Shown: positions 53,263-54,678 of the stretch, in pieces | Numbering within the stretch: position 1 is the stretch's first letter | Layout of the letters: the number at the start of each line of letters is the position of its first letter | Origin: Xinfangfangia pollutisoli | GTDB lineage: Bacteria > Pseudomonadota > Alphaproteobacteria > Rhodobacterales > Rhodobacteraceae | DNA length: 54,678 nucleotides | Assembly: GCF_020179405.1 (NCBI RefSeq) | Contig: NZ_JAICBZ010000016.1 | Location: forward strand, 1 to 54,678 | Direction: 5' to 3' | Position numbers and translations under genes: made by a program | The notes under the pieces: model-generated | Databases searched by the model: none | Seen by the model: only the letters and a program-made list of their open reading frames with translations | Told to the model about the DNA's origin: nothing

Positions 53263-53949
53263 GCGCAGCGCGTCGTCACGAATGTTGTCCAGATGGCGGC
53301 GCATCGCGGCGACGGCGGCCTCGCGGTCGCGGGCCAGAAGCGCGTCGATGATCGCCAGATGCTCGTCCCGCCCGACCTCCAGCCGGGCCTGCTGGCGGTC
53401 GCTGCCGAACAAGAGGGTGCGCTGGCGCAGCGACAGCACATAGTTGTGCAACAGCTTGCTGTGCGAGGCGCGCAGGATCGCGCCATGCAGGCGGGTGTCG
53501 ATCATCCAATAGGCCTCTTGCCCGGCATCCAGCGGCAGCGCCTCGAATTCGTCGCGCAAGCCCTGCAGGAAGTCTTCGGTGAAATCGGGCTCGCCCACGG
53601 AATCGATGGCGATGGCGATGGCTTCCGATTCCAGGCAGCGCCGCATGTGGACGATTTCCAGGTAATCGGTCAGCGTCAGCTCCTGCACCATCAGGGTGCG
53701 GCCGTTGCGGACCAGGAATCCCTCGCCCTCCAGCTTGCCGATCGCCTCGCGCATGGGGGTGCGCGACAGGCCCAGATCGGCCGCCAGCTTGCCCTCCTGC
53801 ACCACGTCATTGCCGCGCAGCGTTCCGGTCAGGATCTGGCGCAGGACCGCATCATAGGCGACACGGGACAGCGAGACCCCCGCCTTATCGGCCGGAACAA
53901 GCGGCTCCGTGACCTCGTCCATCCTGCTCGTCATACGCGGCCTCGGCAT
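53242..53949 (-). CDS. GntR family transcriptional regulator (FCD subgroup)
   Basis: 235 aa; the ATG at 53949 follows GGGAGG. Winged helix: AYDAVLRQILTGTLRGNDVV and KLAADLGLSRTPMREAIGKL, then the all-helical FCD ligand domain with its metal-site His residues (YWMIDTRLHGAILRAS, DEHLAIIDALLARDREAAVA, RRHLDNI). FCD regulators of organic acid and pyrimidine use bind short palindromes and release them with the pathway substrate. It is the only regulator in Block 4 and the natural binder of the GTATAC sites. The AT-rich region upstream (ATATGTATAAG near 54037) may hold its own promoter and an autoregulatory site. Confidence 0.92.
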   Translation of the reverse strand: MPRPRMTSRMDEVTEPLVPADKAGVSLSRVAYDAVLRQILTGTLRGNDVVQEGKLAADLGLSRTPMREAIGKLEGEGFLVRNGRTLMVQELTLTDYLEIVHMRRCLESEAIAIAIDSVGEPDFTEDFLQGLRDEFEALPLDAGQEAYWMIDTRLHGAILRASHSKLLHNYVLSLRQRTLLFGSDRQQARLEVGRDEHLAIIDALLARDREAAVAAMRRHLDNIRDDALRSLWRFG

Positions 53950-54169
53950 CTGCGGCCTCCCTTGATCCTGCCGCCCTTATACAAAGGCCGGATGGAAAGC
54001 ACCAAGCTCAGACGTTCGAATGGCGCGTTGCTGGCTATGATATGTATAAGATTGTTGCAATAATAGTGTCCCGCTACGAGCGTTGGCGATACATCATGTA
54101 AATCTCGGTTGACGGAAAGGGCGGCACGATCATAACTATCCGCCGCGCTGCTTAATCTCCCAAGACCCT
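53950..54169. promoter_or_regulatory. Upstream region of the GntR gene up to the IS3 remnant
   Basis: About 220 bp with no gene. AT-rich around 54030-54070 (TATGTATAAG, TTGCAATAATAG), unlike the GC-rich surroundings, consistent with the leftward gntR promoter. A weak relative of the GTATAC motif (TTATACAA near 53977) lies about 30 bp from the start codon. No terminal inverted repeat of the IS is visible here. Confidence 0.4.
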
Positions 54170-54678
54170 GCCCCGGCGCGGGTGTCGGAACGCCTGCTGG
54201 CGGATGCGATGTTGGATAACGTGGTTCTGAAGGATCTCTTGGGATCGAAGTCATGGGACGCCATTGGTCCGAGGACCATGGCTGAGGCCTGACGACACCG
54301 ATGGCGCGGCGGGACGCGGTGTTGCGGGCGATGAAAGATCATCCGATCTCTCAACGTCGGGCCTGCGTCCTGATCGGTGTCGATCCGAAGACGGTGCGGC
54401 GTGAACGACCGCCCGATAGCCCGGAGATCCGTGAGGAGATGCACAAGATCGCCGAGAAGCGTCGCCGCTTCGGGTATCGGCGTGTGGGCATCCTGCTGGA
54501 GCGCAAGGGCATGATCATGAACGAGAAGAAGCTCTGCCGCATCTATCGGGAAGAGGGCCTGTCGGTGCGTCGACGCTGTGGCCGCAAACGGGCGCGTGGC
54601 AGTCGCACGCCAATGCCGGTGCCGATGCGGCCGAACCAGCGCTGGTCGCTGGACTTTCTGTCCGATACCTTCGGGGCC
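54170..54678 (+). mobile_element. IS3-family transposase remnant (end of orfA plus start of orfB), cut by the window edge
   Basis: The orfA frame shows only its leucine-zipper end, RLLADAMLDNVVLKDLLG, and stops at 54292; the helix-turn-helix part is missing. In the next frame orfB runs from about 54286 to the window end: ARRDAVLRAMKDHPISQRRA, CVLIGVDPKTVRRERPPDSP, RRFGYRRVGILLERKGM and RWSLDFLSDTF, the latter being the start of the DDE integrase domain with its first catalytic Asp. The frame switch fits the usual -1 slip that makes OrfAB. The 5' end of the element is gone, so it is unlikely to move by itself. Confidence 0.88.

Overview
The window reads as a GC-rich alphaproteobacterial replicon segment, most like Rhodobacteraceae (Paracoccus-like). 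This rests on GC-rich codon use, protein family style and the many TRAP and TTT transporters, not on a marker gene; no rRNA, tRNA, CRISPR or replication origin was seen. Nearly all of it is catabolic: substrate uptake, CoA activation, beta-oxidation-like and carboxylation steps, aldolases, and the regulators that control them. It is built from several separate modules, two IS remnants and one decaying stretch.

Block 1 (1-12872) pairs a leftward operon (MaoC hydratase, biotin-dependent acyl-CoA carboxylase beta and alpha subunits, second MaoC, atypical SDR, TetR regulator, CitE-type lyase cut by the window edge) with a rightward operon (double-hotdog thioesterase, DctP/DctQ/DctM TRAP transporter, acyl-CoA synthetase, enoyl-CoA hydratase). 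An almost identical 25-bp element lies between the two operons and again before the TRAP genes. The picture is uptake of a carboxylate, CoA activation, hydration, carboxylation and cleavage, as in leucine/isovalerate or acyclic-terpene breakdown, under one regulator.

Block 2 (about 12.9-17.9 kb) is a graveyard. It holds an N-truncated, frameshifted aldo/keto reductase, a TPP riboswitch in front of a truncated thiD, and a beta-ketoadipate cluster in which pcaF and pcaJ are frameshifted, pcaR has lost its DNA-binding half and carries two frameshifts, and only pcaI is open.

Block 3 (17.9-41.4 kb) holds intact accessory catabolism: two ADP-forming acyl-CoA synthetases, a crotonase, a MmgE/PrpD protein, two related SDRs, an AbrB-type membrane protein, a D-2-hydroxyacid dehydrogenase, a CMD-family protein, a TctBAC transporter, a fused hydratase/3-hydroxyacyl-CoA dehydrogenase, an acyl-CoA dehydrogenase, a PrpF-type isomerase with a divergent LysR regulator, and a thioredoxin reductase downstream of a glutaredoxin-DinB fusion. 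A frameshifted AAA ATPase and an IS5-family remnant follow (41.5-42.2 kb).

Block 4 (42.7-53.9 kb) is the most interesting part. It encodes an RraA-type aldolase, an NtaA/DszA-type flavin monooxygenase, a VOC protein, a HisC-like aminotransferase, a TctCBA transporter, a DapA-type aldolase, a hydantoinase/dihydropyrimidinase, an SDR lacking the usual Tyr/Lys pair, and a GntR/FCD regulator. GTATAC-centred sites lie in the three promoter regions from which all these structural genes can be transcribed, which points to one regulon for an unassigned, probably nitrogenous, substrate. The window ends inside an IS3-family transposase whose left end is missing.
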